From Henckelia pumila (lineage: Eukaryota; Streptophyta; Magnoliopsida; Lamiales; Gesneriaceae), in contig NC_133123.1 of the NCBI RefSeq assembly GCF_033568475.1, positions 23,980,622-24,044,621 of the forward strand: a stretch of 64,000 bases of DNA, written 5' to 3'. The position numbers and the translations under genes were made by a program. Every line of letters begins with the position of its first letter. The stretch's first letter is position 1. Below are positions 9,839 to 21,028 of the stretch, one piece after another. The notes under the pieces were generated by a model. The model was not told the DNA's origin, searched no databases, and saw only the letters and a list, made by a program, of their open reading frames with translations.

Positions 9839-11330
9839 TGTTACGTATTTTTGTGCCCGCAAGTACACGGTGTCAAATTTAATATTTGATGAGTAGATTA
9901 TCGTTCCCACGAGGATTGAAAATTTATATTCACACCAATTTCTGTAATTAAAATAATCTCAACTTTGTTTAGAAAATCAAAGTTCTAAATTCAATAAAAT
10001 AAAATAAATTAAACAAACCAGAATTTCAAGGACGGCTTTGGGTACACGATCTGAGACGGGTTCTAGATACAAGATTTCACTCAGTTTTCATTTATGTAAA
10101 TCATATCAATTGATAATATCATCTATTCCAATTTATAGACCAAAAACCCTTAAGTGTTATTTACTGCATCTCCCAAGTGCCGAGTAAATTTTATTATTCT
10201 AATGTCAATTTCGATATCCCTATCAGAAATCAAACAACAAAATAATTTAACCAAGTTCTATGGTTCTCTTTCAGTTACCAAAAAAAGAAAATGTAGGCCT
10301 CCCGAACTCTACAAAAATCCTAGGTTGTGTTTTCCTATGATCCTATTCAAAATCTCCTCTCCCGAGTGTCAGGTTTCAAATAAATTTAACATTCAATCTA
10401 TGACCATTAAATTGAAAGGCAATCAAATCAAGACTACACAAATAAATTGTTAAGAACAAATAATATTATGCAAAATAATATTCAAAACATAAAAATCAAA
10501 TCAAGATCCGTCAATCTCTAGAAACAACAAATAATTTTATAATAAAATAATTAAACACATAGACATATTCAAAAATTTCATAATAAATCAAGACAGATAA
10601 TAAAAATCACAGTCTGTCCCCAGATGAATTTCCTCTGTCGTGTGATTCGATTATCCCTTGTCGTTCGCTCGCACGTCTCAAATCTGTGTCCCAAGCCTAC
10701 TTGAATGTGTAGTTGTGTGTGATTGTGTTGTTTAGGTGCCGCTTCTTCTCCTCTCGATTCTTTCAAAGTTGTGCCTTGTCGTGTGGCTTCTCTTGTGCGG
10801 CTCCTCTTTCAAACTGTGTGCCTTCAAATCCTTTATATATGTGCTCTAAACCCAACAAATAAAAGCCCACAAAAGTCTGCAAGTTTTATTCCCGAAAAAA
10901 TTAAAAAATTTGACTTCGAGACAGCGCGGGGGCGCCTAGGAACTCGCGGGCGCACTGTAGCTTCGCACTTTATTTTTTAGCGTTTTCAGACAGCGCGGGC
11001 GCGCTAGTGCAGTTCCAGCTCGCGCATAATTCTTGAAAAAATCATATCTTTAGTTATAATTGTCGGATCGAGCTGAAATTTTGATAGTAGCTTTAAAACA
11101 TTCTAAAATTTAATTTGAACAGTGAAGATCGGATTTGGATGTCTCGAAAAGCCCCAGTAATTTTCTGAAGTTTGCTGCTCCGTATTTCATCTTTCCGCTT
11201 CTTCTTGCTACTTTTCTTCCAATCCTTGCATCTCACAAAAACAACAACAAATACATATAATATCCACTCGATACATAATAAAATCCAAGTCAAATCATAT
11301 ATAAATTAAGTTCATAAATTGCACTTATCA
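9839..11330 (-). repeat. Element A left (3') LTR
   Basis: 1,492 bp from TGTTACGTATTTTTGTGCCC to CACTTATCA. A TATA box (complement of 10831-10840) lies downstream, on the minus strand, of two GC-rich repeats (cagcgcgggcgcgct type) at about 10921-10962 and 10990-11005. The short plus-strand ORFs inside are not supported as genes. Confidence 0.9.
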
Positions 11331-12636
11331 AATTCCCCAAAACTTAGACTTTTGCTAGTTCCGAGCAAAACAATAATATGTAATATAATCGGCCTCCGAA
11401 TTTTTACATTTCAAGATTCAATACATATGTCCGCTAATTTTTTCAAGAGTTCTCGTGTGCGTGTGATTTTTCAATCTTGTTTATCTTTCTCGCTTTCGAT
11501 ACACTAATGCAACAAGTATGTTTCATAGATTCATCAATTTCGCTCTTTAGTTTTAAAACACTCTCCACCAAGTTAAACTTCTACTCTTTAAGATCAAAGG
11601 GAATTTTCAAGTTATATCACATTTTTTCATACAATCATCGGATTTTGCACCCGATTTTTTTATTTAGCCTCAATAATTACCCGCAAACTTAGCTATAACT
11701 AAATATAGGATTCGGATTTCAATCCCCTCGTCCATAGCCCGGATGGATCATCAACTCCATTTTATCCGCAAACTTAGTCATGGATTGGTGATTAGGATTT
11801 CAATCTCGTTCCAGGCCCGGATGGAGTTGTTTTAACAAAAAAATTCTATGTTGGTTTTGTAACTTTTTAGCTACTCTTTAAAATTGCCTAAATCATATCT
11901 AAGCTCGTATTAGTCTACCTCAATTTTGAGTATAAATCACCAAAGTTAAGATTCAAATTATCCAATTCACGCACAAAATCACAAAGCTTCTCTAATCACT
12001 CGGGTCTAAACAATCAAGGCATAGTGCATATGTGTGAGAACTCAAGGTTAAATATAACTAACATTGACATTTTTTACACAAATTTATTTTCATCATAGGC
12101 CAACACAATTACTCATCATGCATTCTAACTCAAACTAACTCATCAAAAATTTTCAAAATTTTCAAAATTTTTAAACACCCCCCCCCCCCCAGTAGTCGTA
12201 CTTGTGACAACGACCATCAGTAGTCGTCATCTTTTTCATCGGCATTTGCAGCGCATTGGGGTATAGTAGGGGTAACAACACCAAACTTCATCTCCACACA
12301 TCTTATAAAAATAATTGACAAGGGACAAAAAATTTAAGAAGTAAATACATAAAAATCAAATAAACAAAATAAATAAATAATATTAAAAACTCTTGGTTGC
12401 CTTCCAAGAAGCGCTTAGTTTATAGTCCTCAGCTCGACTGCATCTGCACATTCAAAACTTTAAGATCTGTGAATAAACTGCAGACATAGACAAAACAAGA
12501 TAAATTAATCCAAAAAATAATGATAATAATAAATAGACAATAAAAAATAATAATTCTAAATCAAAATCAAGATCACTTGATAACAGTATTAGTGCACAAC
12601 AAATTGAATCAATCCCCGGCAATGGCGCCAAAAACT
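11331..12636 (-). other. Element A internal region, non-coding, with PPT and PBS
   Basis: Next to the left LTR, 11331-11345 reads on the minus strand as a purine tract ending GGGGAATT, the polypurine tract. At 12614-12631 the minus strand reads TGGCGCCATTGCCGGGG, a primer-binding site resembling the complement of the tRNA-Asp 3' end (one mismatch from the common TGGCGCCGTTGCC form). Between them no domain is recognisable. There is a C run at 12178-12190 and a repeated gcccggatgga block near 11740 and 11815. Confidence 0.8.
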
Positions 12637-12956
12637 TGTTGCGTATTTTTGTGCCCGCAAGTGCACAGTGTCAAATTTTAATATTTGATGAGTAGAGTAT
12701 CGTTCCCACGAGAATTGAAAATTTATATTCATACCAATTTCTGTAATTAAAATAATCTCAACTTTGTTTAGAATATCAAAGTTCTAAATTTAATAAAATA
12801 AAATAAATTAAACAAACCAGAATTTCAAGGATGACTTTGGGTACACGATCTGAGACGGGTTCTAGATACAAGATTTCACTCAGTTTTCATTCATGTAAAT
12901 CATATCAATTGATAATATCATCTATTCCAATTTATAGGCCAAGAACCTTTAAGTGT
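12637..12956 (-). repeat. Element A right (5') LTR, segment 1
   Basis: Matches the first 320 bp of the left LTR and is interrupted by element B after agtgt. The LTR resumes at 22221. Confidence 0.9.
12952..12956. repeat. Target-site duplication of element B (agtgt), left
   Basis: agtgt here and at 22216-22220 flank element B. The uninterrupted left LTR of element A has a single agtgttatttactg at the homologous place, confirming the insertion. Confidence 0.95.
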
Positions 12957-14143
12957 TGTTAGAACCTAATGGGGGGGGGGGGGATTTAGGTTCTATTGGC
13001 AACTTTAGCAATTTAAAACGATTATGCAAGTACGCAAGCGGAAGACTTAAGCAATCAAATAATAAGTGCGGTAAATAAATGCGTAATGTAAATAAAGCAG
13101 TAAAAGGGATAAGAGATGTTTATGGAAGTTCGACGATAAATCGTCTACGTCTCCCCTTCTTGGTTAAGTCGATTAACCAAGGATCCACTAGCACTTCGAA
13201 CGTCTTGGCCTTGATGGCTCCAAGGATAGCCTTACACTTTGACACGATCACCGCGCCGATACAACTCAACACTCTTGGCCTTAAGGGCTCAAAGGATAGC
13301 CTCAACACTCGTAAAATACACTTGGCTTCACACACAAGTGTTTACAAAATCGAGCAACCAACTCACAAACTAACAACCCTCGATATTACAACCCCGAATA
13401 CAACTCGATATGTGAATATATTTTGAACACTCAAAAGGGGCTACAAATTGCTCAACAAATGGCTTGAATAATGCTTGAGAGGATTGAGAGACTTGAAGAT
13501 GTTGAGATGGATTGAATGGCCTCGGAATGCCTCCTTTTATAGCTGAAATTTTGGCATCGATCGGAACTTCCGATCCCTGCATCGGAGCTTCCGAATTTTG
13601 AATTCTGAGACACGCGGGTGTACTGGATCGAAACGTCCGATCCACTTCGGAGCTTCCGATCGGCGCAATAAATATGGTATCGGGCAAAAGTCCTCCGGAC
13701 AAGATTATCAGGCGGCCGTTCAGGATCGGAACGTCCGATCACGTTCGGTGCTTCCGATCTGCTTCACTTCGTTGCCTCCGATCTGCTTCCAAACAATATA
13801 AAAATCCCTTAAAAAATGATCGGACCTTCCGAACCATGATCGGAGCTTCCGATCCACCCTTAGCTTCCGAAGATGCTTCTGATCATGATCGGAGGTTCCG
13901 ATCTCCAATCGGAGGTTCCGATCCCGTAACAGTAAACTTCTTCGAATTTTGTTTCTGATCTTGAGTATGAATTTAGTCTTAATTCATCTTGAAAATTTTA
14001 ACTCTGTAATAAGCTCAATGTAAATATTAGTAACATTTTAACCTAGTTTTGTTAATCATCAAAACATAGAGAAATAAGACTTGTTAATGCATTAAAAACA
14101 TTAATCTCATAATTCGAGATTTATATGCGTTTAAGGCGTAACA
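12957..14143 (-). repeat. Element B 3' LTR (left)
   Basis: 1,187 bp, TGTTAGAACC to GGCGTAACA on the plus strand. Its plus-strand start carries an inverted repeat (TAGAACCTAAT ... ATTTAGGTTCTA) around a run of 13 G. The U3 region holds about eleven imperfect palindromes of the GATCGGA-N-STTCCGATC type at 13557-13924, followed on the minus strand by a TATA box (GCTATAAAAG, complement of 13534-13542). The ORFs in this LTR are shadows of the palindromes. Confidence 0.95.
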
Positions 14144-14157
14144 ATCTCCCCCTTTTT
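14144..14157 (-). other. Element B polypurine tract
   Basis: On the minus strand this reads AAAAAGGGGGAGAT and abuts the TG of the 3' LTR, the expected place for plus-strand priming. Confidence 0.9.
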
Positions 14158-14430
14158 GATGATCACAAAACTTGGTTAAAAACAGGAGATAAAATATACG
14201 ATAATCATAAACAATTTTTATAAGCAACAGATTTTAATGGATAAACAAATTTTATCAGATAAACAAATTTTATCCCAATTAATATTTTAACCATTAATTC
14301 TCCCCCTTTGTGATAAACAAAAAGTAATGAAACATAGAATTAAAAAAGTACTCAACAATTTCATTTACAATAATAAATTTTTAATACAACGCAAGAAAGA
14401 AAAAAATACAAATAAAAATAAAATAAAAAT

Positions 14431-15651
14431 CTAAGAGTCATCATCATGCTGCGGAGGAGGGTAGCGAGCGGCGAAGTCATCAAATCGAGTCTCCAGAGAG
14501 GCAACTCTAGCAGTTAACTCGGTAAAATGAGTGTGCATACTCGTCTCAATGCGATGAAGAGTCTCGAAGAGTCGGTCGCTAGGAAATTGGTTTATTGGTA
14601 TAGGAGGAACCTCAGGAGCCTGGAAAGGAAGATCACCAATGGTAGACGCAAAGGCCTCAAAACTGGAAGAGGATGGAATATCAGTGTTGGGCGGACCAGT
14701 CGGAAAGCCTTTGGTTTGGATAGAGTGAGGAAGAGAGGAAAAGTCTCGATGAAAATCAGAAATAGGAGAAAATCTAGAAAAAGCTCGACTAGGATCATCA
14801 ACCCATCGAGAATACACAGGATTCCAAGATAAATCCATCCTGATAATAGACTGATGGTTGATGATATGACTCGACTAGATTTCAAGAGAAGGGATCCCCT
14901 CAAAATCAATATCAAAACGACTCAAAATCCGGTTAATAAACCGGGCAAAAGGAAAGGAAACCTTTTTAGCTGTCGTTGCCGTGTGATGCATAGTCTGCAT
15001 AACAAGGCGCGGAAGGTTAAAAGGTCGAGAGGAGATGATATGAAAAAGAATATACAAATCCAGATATTTGCAAGTGGAGAGGTCTCCACTGCGGGGAACT
15101 ATGGATGTGGTGATGAGTTTTTGAATGATTTGGAAATCAGGACAAAGACTCTTGAGATGGATTCGATCGTCAGCAACAGTGGCTTGACGACCGAGAATAG
15201 TAGAAAGAAAGAGATCACGATCAAAGTTTGGATCATTTTGTGGCCAAGTTTGGGAAAAGTATTCACCGGGTCCATTCCTGGGAAGATCAAACCAGGAGGA
15301 CAGATCAGCAGAAGAAAAAATGATATGCCTACCTTGAACGATGGTGGCAATGGTGATATCACCATGCCCTAATTCGAGTTCAAGGTTTGCATAGAACTCG
15401 TGAATCAGTGGAGGAAAGATTCGGTCGGGGACAGATGGCTAAAAAAAGGATTCCCAATGTTGAGCATTGATTAAGTTTAACAGTAGGAGATGGGATTGGG
15501 CCAAGTAGGTAGTATCTAAGATACGACCCGGATGAATCTGACGATGTAAATAATCATCAGGAATGGGCCTAGAAACAGCTGGTTGGGTAGGATCACGGAC
15601 AATAATAGGGCGACTAGAACTCGCCTGATCGCGACGGCGTTTGACAGGCAT
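14431..15651 (-). pseudogene. Element B ORF3 (putative plant transposon protein domain)
   Basis: From the ATG at 15649-15651 the frame is collinear for about 406 codons to the stop at 14431, interrupted only by two in-frame TAGs at 15439-15441 and 14875-14877. The N-terminal part is basic (MPVKRRRDQ). The middle part contains EFYANL and a VQGRHIIFSS-type stretch, resembling the putative plant transposon protein domain. The C-terminal part ends with a predicted coiled segment (TELTARVASLETRFDDFAAR) and an acidic tail. Function is unknown; it lies between pol and the PPT. It has its own upstream TATA and palindrome array. It could be an env-like remnant, but no signal peptide or membrane segment is evident in the frame. 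Confidence 0.7.
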
Positions 15652-15724
15652 TTTTATAGGTTGGAATCGGATGAAATAGAGATAAGAGAAGAAATTTAGG
15701 TGCAAGAAATCGGAATGAGCGATC

Positions 15725-16052
15725 TGATATTTATAGGGGATGGAACGATTGGAAGCTCCGATCTGGATCGGTCGTTCCAATCGTGCGGTCCATTGAGGTA
15801 AGGCCACGTGTCGATCGGAAGCTCCGAACAGGCTTCGGACGTTCCGATCCTGAGGCGGTAATTAAAGATAAGGCGGTGAAAAGTAATTTGAAAAGTCGGA
15901 TCAAATGGGGATCGGACGTTCCGATCGTGATCGGTGGTTCCGATCCGCATCTTGGAGGGAAAAATTACCGCGCAAGATGAAAAGTGGCGGGATACAGATC
16001 GGAGGTTCCGATCCGGATCGGTGGTTCCGATCTGGAGCGGTGGTTCCGATCT
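15725..16052 (-). promoter_or_regulatory. Palindrome array plus TATA box upstream of ORF3 (element B)
   Basis: Nine palindromic units of the same GATCGGA...TTCCGATC family as the LTR lie between about 15746 and 16052. A minus-strand TATAAATA (complement of 15728-15735) is about 10 bp from the nearest unit and about 80 nt before the ORF3 ATG. The arrangement mirrors the U3 promoter of the LTR. Internal promoter activity is inferred. Confidence 0.55.
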
Positions 16053-16250
16053 GCCTTAGGAAGAATGCATGATTTCGACTCTTTAAAATTTATTTTATTT
16101 AACATTTAAGCAAATAATTCACATAAAAATGTGAGCTTCTTAATTTTGAATAAATACAATTGATTTGTATTATCCAAAATTAATTTGCTCGAATTTAATA
16201 TTAAGCTCCCCCTTAATATGACATTAAATTTAATTTATGCCTACAAGTGA

Positions 16251-16745
16251 TTACAACTCAATCATCCAAAGTTCACCACGCAAACGAATAAAAGTATTTT
16301 CATCTAGTGGTTTTGTAAAAATATCAGCAATTTGATTAGTTGTGTCAACATATTGAAGTTCAACTTCATTTCGTTCGATGTGGTCACGAATAAAATGATG
16401 ACGAATGTCAATATGTTTGGTGCGCGAATGTTGAATCGAATTCTTTGTAAGACATATGGCGCTAGTGTTGTCACAGAAAATAGGGATTTTTGAAAAAGAG
16501 ACGCCATAGTCGAGCAATTGATACTTCATCCAAAGAATTTGCGCACAACAACTACCAGCAGCCATATATTCAGCTTCGGTCGTTGACAACGCAACACAAT
16601 TTTGTTTCTTTGAAAACCAAGAAACTAAACAGTTTCCTAAAAAGAAACAAGTTCCACTAGTGCTTTTACGGTCCACCTTATATCCACCAAAGTCGGCATC
16701 ACAGTAAGCTTTTAAATCAAAAAAAGAATTTTTCGAATACCACAA
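16251..16745 (-). pseudogene. Element B RNase H domain
   Basis: Identical in protein to the domain in copy 1: DADFGG, TTEAEYMA, CDNTSAI and DIFTKPL boxes are all present. It is out of frame with RT because of the same deletion of about 10 nt near 16765. Confidence 0.9.
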
Positions 16746-17556
16746 GCCGAGATTTGGAGTATTTGAAAATGCGTTTTAAGGCGAACAAATGTGATTCCTT
16801 TGGACATGATTGAAATCGTGCACACAAGCAAACACTAAACATAATGTCCGGTCTACTAGCAGTAGCATATAATAAGGAGCCAATCATACTACGAAAGGAA
16901 GATTGATCTACAGTTTTACCATTTTCATCCTTGTCGAGTCTGATTGCTGTGCTCATCGGTGTGGATGATGATTTGGTGTTCTCCATCCCAAACTTCTTTA
17001 GAATCTCCTTAATGTATTTGCTTTGGTTCACAAAGAACCCATCTTTACACTGTTTGATTTGTAATCCGAGGAAATAGTTAAGTTTCCCCATCATACTCAT
17101 CTCGAAGTGTTCCTGCATCAACTTAGAGAATTCTTGACAAAGAGTTTCATTAGTAGAACCAAAAATTATGTCATCAACATAAATTTGCACAATCAAAAGA
17201 TCATTTTTGACATTCTTGGTAAATAAGGTAATGTCGATCTTTCCTCTTAAAAAACCATTTGAAAGCAAGAAAGTAGACAGTTTATCATACCAAGCTCGAG
17301 GAGCTTGTTTCAAACCATACAATGCTTTGTTTAGTCTAAACACATGATCAGGCAAAGAAAGATCAACAAAGCCATCAGGTTGCTCAATATAAACCTCTTC
17401 TTTCAATTCACCATTAAGAAAAGCACTTTTGACATCCATTTGAAATAACTTAAAATTTCTAGAGCAAGCAAAGGCAAGTAGCATGCGAATGGATTCTAGT
17501 CTAGCAACAGGCGCATAAGTTTCATCATAATCTATGCCTTCTTCTTGACTATATCA
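16717..17556 (-). pseudogene. Element B reverse transcriptase, main part
   Basis: Continues the integrase frame after a TGA at 17554-17556, which replaces the GGA of KGYSQEEG in copy 1 (G to T in the coding strand). Motif A ([12 protein letters not shown]) and motif C (YVDDIIFG) are intact. A substitution gives NKALYG where copy 1 has NKTLYG. The nonsense codon is private to element B, so it arose after the two copies separated. Confidence 0.9.
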
Positions 17557-18885
17557 TTTAGCAACAAGCCTAGCTTTATTTCTAGTGATAGTGCCATGCT
17601 CATCAAGTTTATTCCTAAACACCCATTTAGTGCCAATGATAGATCTATCATGCGGCCTAGGAACAAGAATCCAAACATCATTGCGTTTAAACTCACTCAA
17701 CTCATCTTGCATCGCAATTATCCATGCATCATCTAACAAAGCATCATCTATGCATTTAGGTTCAACATGCGAAACAAATGCAAGATGATTACAAACATTA
17801 TTAAGAGAAGAACGAGTGGCTACTCCCTTCGAAGGACTTCCGATGATAAGATCCATTGGGTGATCTTTGTGAAGCGTCCAATCCTTCGGAAGTGGTGTTT
17901 CCTCAACGGAAACATCTATATCATTTAGGCTTGAGGAAGCCAACTCTTCTTCGAGTAATTCTACATCATCAATGTTAGTGCGAACAATAGTAGACATAGA
18001 TTCATCAAAAATAACATGCATAGATTCTTCAACAAGTAAAGTGAGTTTATTAAAAACTCTAAAGGCCTTACTTGAGGTAGAATATCCGAGAAAGATACCT
18101 TTGTCGGATTTGGCATCAAATTTGCCAAGGTTGTCCTTACCATTGTTATGTATGTAGCATTTGGAACCGAAAGCTCGAAAGTAAGAAATGTTAGGCTTTC
18201 TCCCTCTCCATAATTCGTATGGAGTTTTCTTGAGAATTGGCCTTATTGATACGCGATTGATAATGTAACAGGCAGTGTTCATTGCTTCAGCCCAAAAATA
18301 TTTTGGTAGAGAATGCTCACATATCATGGTTCTCGCAATTTCCACAAGTGTCCTATTTTTCCTCTTAACGACCCCGTTTTGTTGAGGAGTCCTAGGACAA
18401 GAAAAATTATGACCGATGCCTTTCTCTTCACAAAAGTTTGAAAAACTCTCATTTTGAAATTCAGTTCCATGGTCACTACGGATCTGCTTTATTGAAAGAT
18501 TTTTCTCATTCTCAACACGTTTCACAAAAGTTTTAAAATAATCAAAGGCATCATTTTTGTGGGCTAAAAACAATGTCCACGTGAATCGTGAGAAATCATC
18601 CACAATGACAAATGCATAAAGCTTCCCTCCTAGGCTAGCGTTCCTCGAGGGACCACATAGATCTAGGTGAAGAAGTTCAAGGGGCATAGAAGTTGATATA
18701 AATTTTTTGCTTTTAAAAGATTCCCTTGTATGTTTGCCAAGTTGACATGCATCACAAATAGAATCTAATTTTAAATTGAGTTTTGGCATACCAACAACTA
18801 AATCAAGTTTAAAAAGTTTTTCTATGGTACTAGGACCAACATGACCTAGTCGTCTATGCCAAAGAATGTTGTCATCAACATTCAA
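17554..18885 (-). pseudogene. Element B integrase
   Basis: Zinc-binding LWHRRLGH and CDACQLGK, then the catalytic core with LHLDLCGP and RSDHGTEF. The third acidic position is Lys ([12 protein letters not shown]), exactly as in copy 1. The 443-codon open stretch ends at the private TGA inside the start of RT. One further private change is NKLTLL for NKRTLL. Confidence 0.92.
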
Positions 18886-18923
18886 GGATACAAGGATTTT
18901 AATATTTGATAAAGATAAATTGT

Positions 18924-19295
18924 TTAAAGAAACCTTGTAAACATTTCACTTCTATAACCTTTGAAATTTATGGATTTGTCACTAATAAATGATACAGTGC
19001 AGTGTTGGGGAGTGAATTTGACTTCATAACCTCTATCGCACAATTGACTTATGCTTAGTAGATTATGCTTTAGTCCTTTCACTAGGAGTACATCATCAAT
19101 TAGGCAAGAATTAGATATACCTATTGAGCCGATGCCTTCAATGACTCCTTTGCTGTTGTCTCCAAAGGTGACTGTTCCCTTCTCCTTTGGTTTGACTGAT
19201 TGGAGTAGATCCTTGTTCCCCGTCATATGTCTAGAACATCCACTGTCTAGATACCATATGCTAGGGAGAACAGTTTTCCTAGTTCCCTGAAAAAA
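18924..19295 (-). pseudogene. Element B aspartic protease
   Basis: Same as in copy 1: DSG in WYLDSGCSRHM, FGDNSKG, frame broken after [10 protein letters not shown]. The separation from gag by about 275 bp with stops (19296-19570) is also shared. Confidence 0.88.
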
Positions 19296-19570
19296 ATTGT
19301 TTTGGTACCCTTTAGTTCTTTTGGGTCCACAATGTTAGAAAAGAGAGATACAAAATAGACTTCTAAGAGTTCAGTCTCTCATAGCAACATCATCGCCACT
19401 TTCTAAGAGTGCTCCCAGTAGTAGGTAGGGCATATGGCCACTTTAAAAACCTATTTCCTTGGACAGAGCAACGTTCAACAGGGAGACCAGCCGCAAGTCA
19501 AGGCATTTTTAAGCCGGTCTATATTGAAATCCCTTTATATTGTGATCTCATAATGCCGACTAATGAGTTG

Positions 19571-20023
19571 TTAAGTACTCTTAGGCCTCCATTTCATATA
19601 ACTCTTTTGAACATATTGATATTTCAATGATCTGCATTTATGTCTAACATGACCAGATTTGCAACAATAAGAACAAGTAGGGGGTGATCTCATCTTAGCC
19701 TTAGCTATTAGACTAGCAAAGTCTATAGACTTCTTACCATAGCCTATTCCTCCCTTATCAAAGCTACATTTCTGCATGCTAAGTAGGTTGTTCAATTTAT
19801 TGCTACTCACATTGAATTTATCGAATGATTTTTCTAAGTGATCCAGGTCATCCTTAAGTCTAAGATTATCATGCTCCTTAGTTTCTAATTTCTTTTTAAG
19901 ATTTCTATTCTCTTTTCTAAGAACCTTAGCCATATCAAACATATCTTTATAAGCATGTAAGAGTTCATCGTAAGTAGGTACCTCGTCATCATCGTCAGAG
20001 ACGATGTCATCACTCTTAGCCAT
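19571..20023 (-). pseudogene. Element B gag C-terminal segment (coiled coil, second zinc knuckle)
   Basis: Identical in protein to copy 1, with the KVLRKENRNLKKKLETKE heptads and CSYCCKSGHVRHKC. It is separated from gag by the same TAG, here at 20066-20068. Confidence 0.85.
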
Positions 20024-20065
20024 GAAGCAGAGGTTTGCTTCCTCGTCGTCGTCGTCGCTATCACT

Positions 20066-20985
20066 CTAGGTAGCTAGTAGGGCTTTCTTCTTTCCTTTGT
20101 CCACTTTCTTCTTGAGTGGGCATTCATTGGCGTAGTGACCTTGTTGTGACAGTTGTAGCAGGTCACTTCTCTTTCAGGTTTCTTGTCTTTCTTGAATTTG
20201 TTTCCTCGCATGAATTTCTTGAGTTTTCTTGCGAGGAGAGCCATGTCATCATCGTCATCTTCTTCGACTTGTGTAGTCAAAGCTATCCCTTTGTGCTTGA
20301 CATCTTCTTTCTTTGATTCTTTTCTCGTGGACACTTCTAACTCATGGGTTTTTAGGGTCCCATGTAGTTGATCAAGATCATAGGCGGCAGTGTCCCCTTT
20401 GTTGGATTCGATGATGGCGGTTCTCTTTGCATCCCATTCTTTTGGTAGGGCACGAAGAGCTCTCCTCCAAACTTGCTTGGTAGGATATTGTTCTCCCAAT
20501 TGTGCTGACTCATTGATGATTTGAGTAAGCCTTCGGAACATGGTGTCAACATCTTCATTGGATTCCATCTCAAATGTTTCGTATTTGAGTTGGAGTAAGT
20601 CGATCTTTGTCTCTTTCACTTGGTTGGTGCCTTCGTGACATATCTCTAGCTTGTCCCATATCTCTTTAGCGGATGAGCACATCGATATCCGGTTGTACTC
20701 GTTAATATCTAAAGAACAATGCAAGATATTCATAGCTTTAGCATTTTGCGAAATTAATTTCATGTCCTCTTTTGAAAAGTCATCCATTCCCTTAGGAATT
20801 TCAACCCCATCAACTATTTTCATAGGTGTATAGGGACCTTTCACCGTCACTTTCCATAGGTCATAGTCTACGGATTGGATATATAGGGACATACGATTTT
20901 TCCAATACCCGTAGTTTATGCCATTAAAAAGAGGAGGACGATTAGTAGATTGCCCTTGAGCATAATCACTCGCTAGGTTTGCCAT
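20066..20985 (-). pseudogene. Element B gag with frameshifted zinc knuckle
   Basis: Same gag as copy 1 up to the zinc knuckle. One T is missing near 20147, so the knuckle reads CYNCHNK instead of CYNCQQQGHYANEC and the frame ends at 20074. The ORF is open upstream of the usual ATG to 21027, but the conserved start is MANLASDY at 20985. This private deletion removes the His and last Cys of the CCHC motif. Confidence 0.92.
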
Positions 20986-21012
20986 AAAAAGGATTTGAAA
21001 AGTATTTTCAAA

Positions 21013-21026
21013 TGGCTCTGATACCA
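21013..21026 (-). other. Element B primer-binding site (initiator Met tRNA)
   Basis: The minus strand reads TGGTATCAGAGCCA two bases after the 5' LTR end, the usual plant copia PBS for the initiator methionine tRNA. Confidence 0.93.
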
Positions 21027-21028
21027 CT

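Noticed and set aside
13598-13958. Repeated Arg/Ser/Asp ORFs on both strands in the element B LTRs
   Set aside because: They result from the GATCGGA palindromes being translated in several frames; there is no codon conservation.
14527-14832. Plus-strand basic ORF opposite ORF3
   Set aside because: It is the complement of the ORF3 C-terminal coding frame and has no features of its own.
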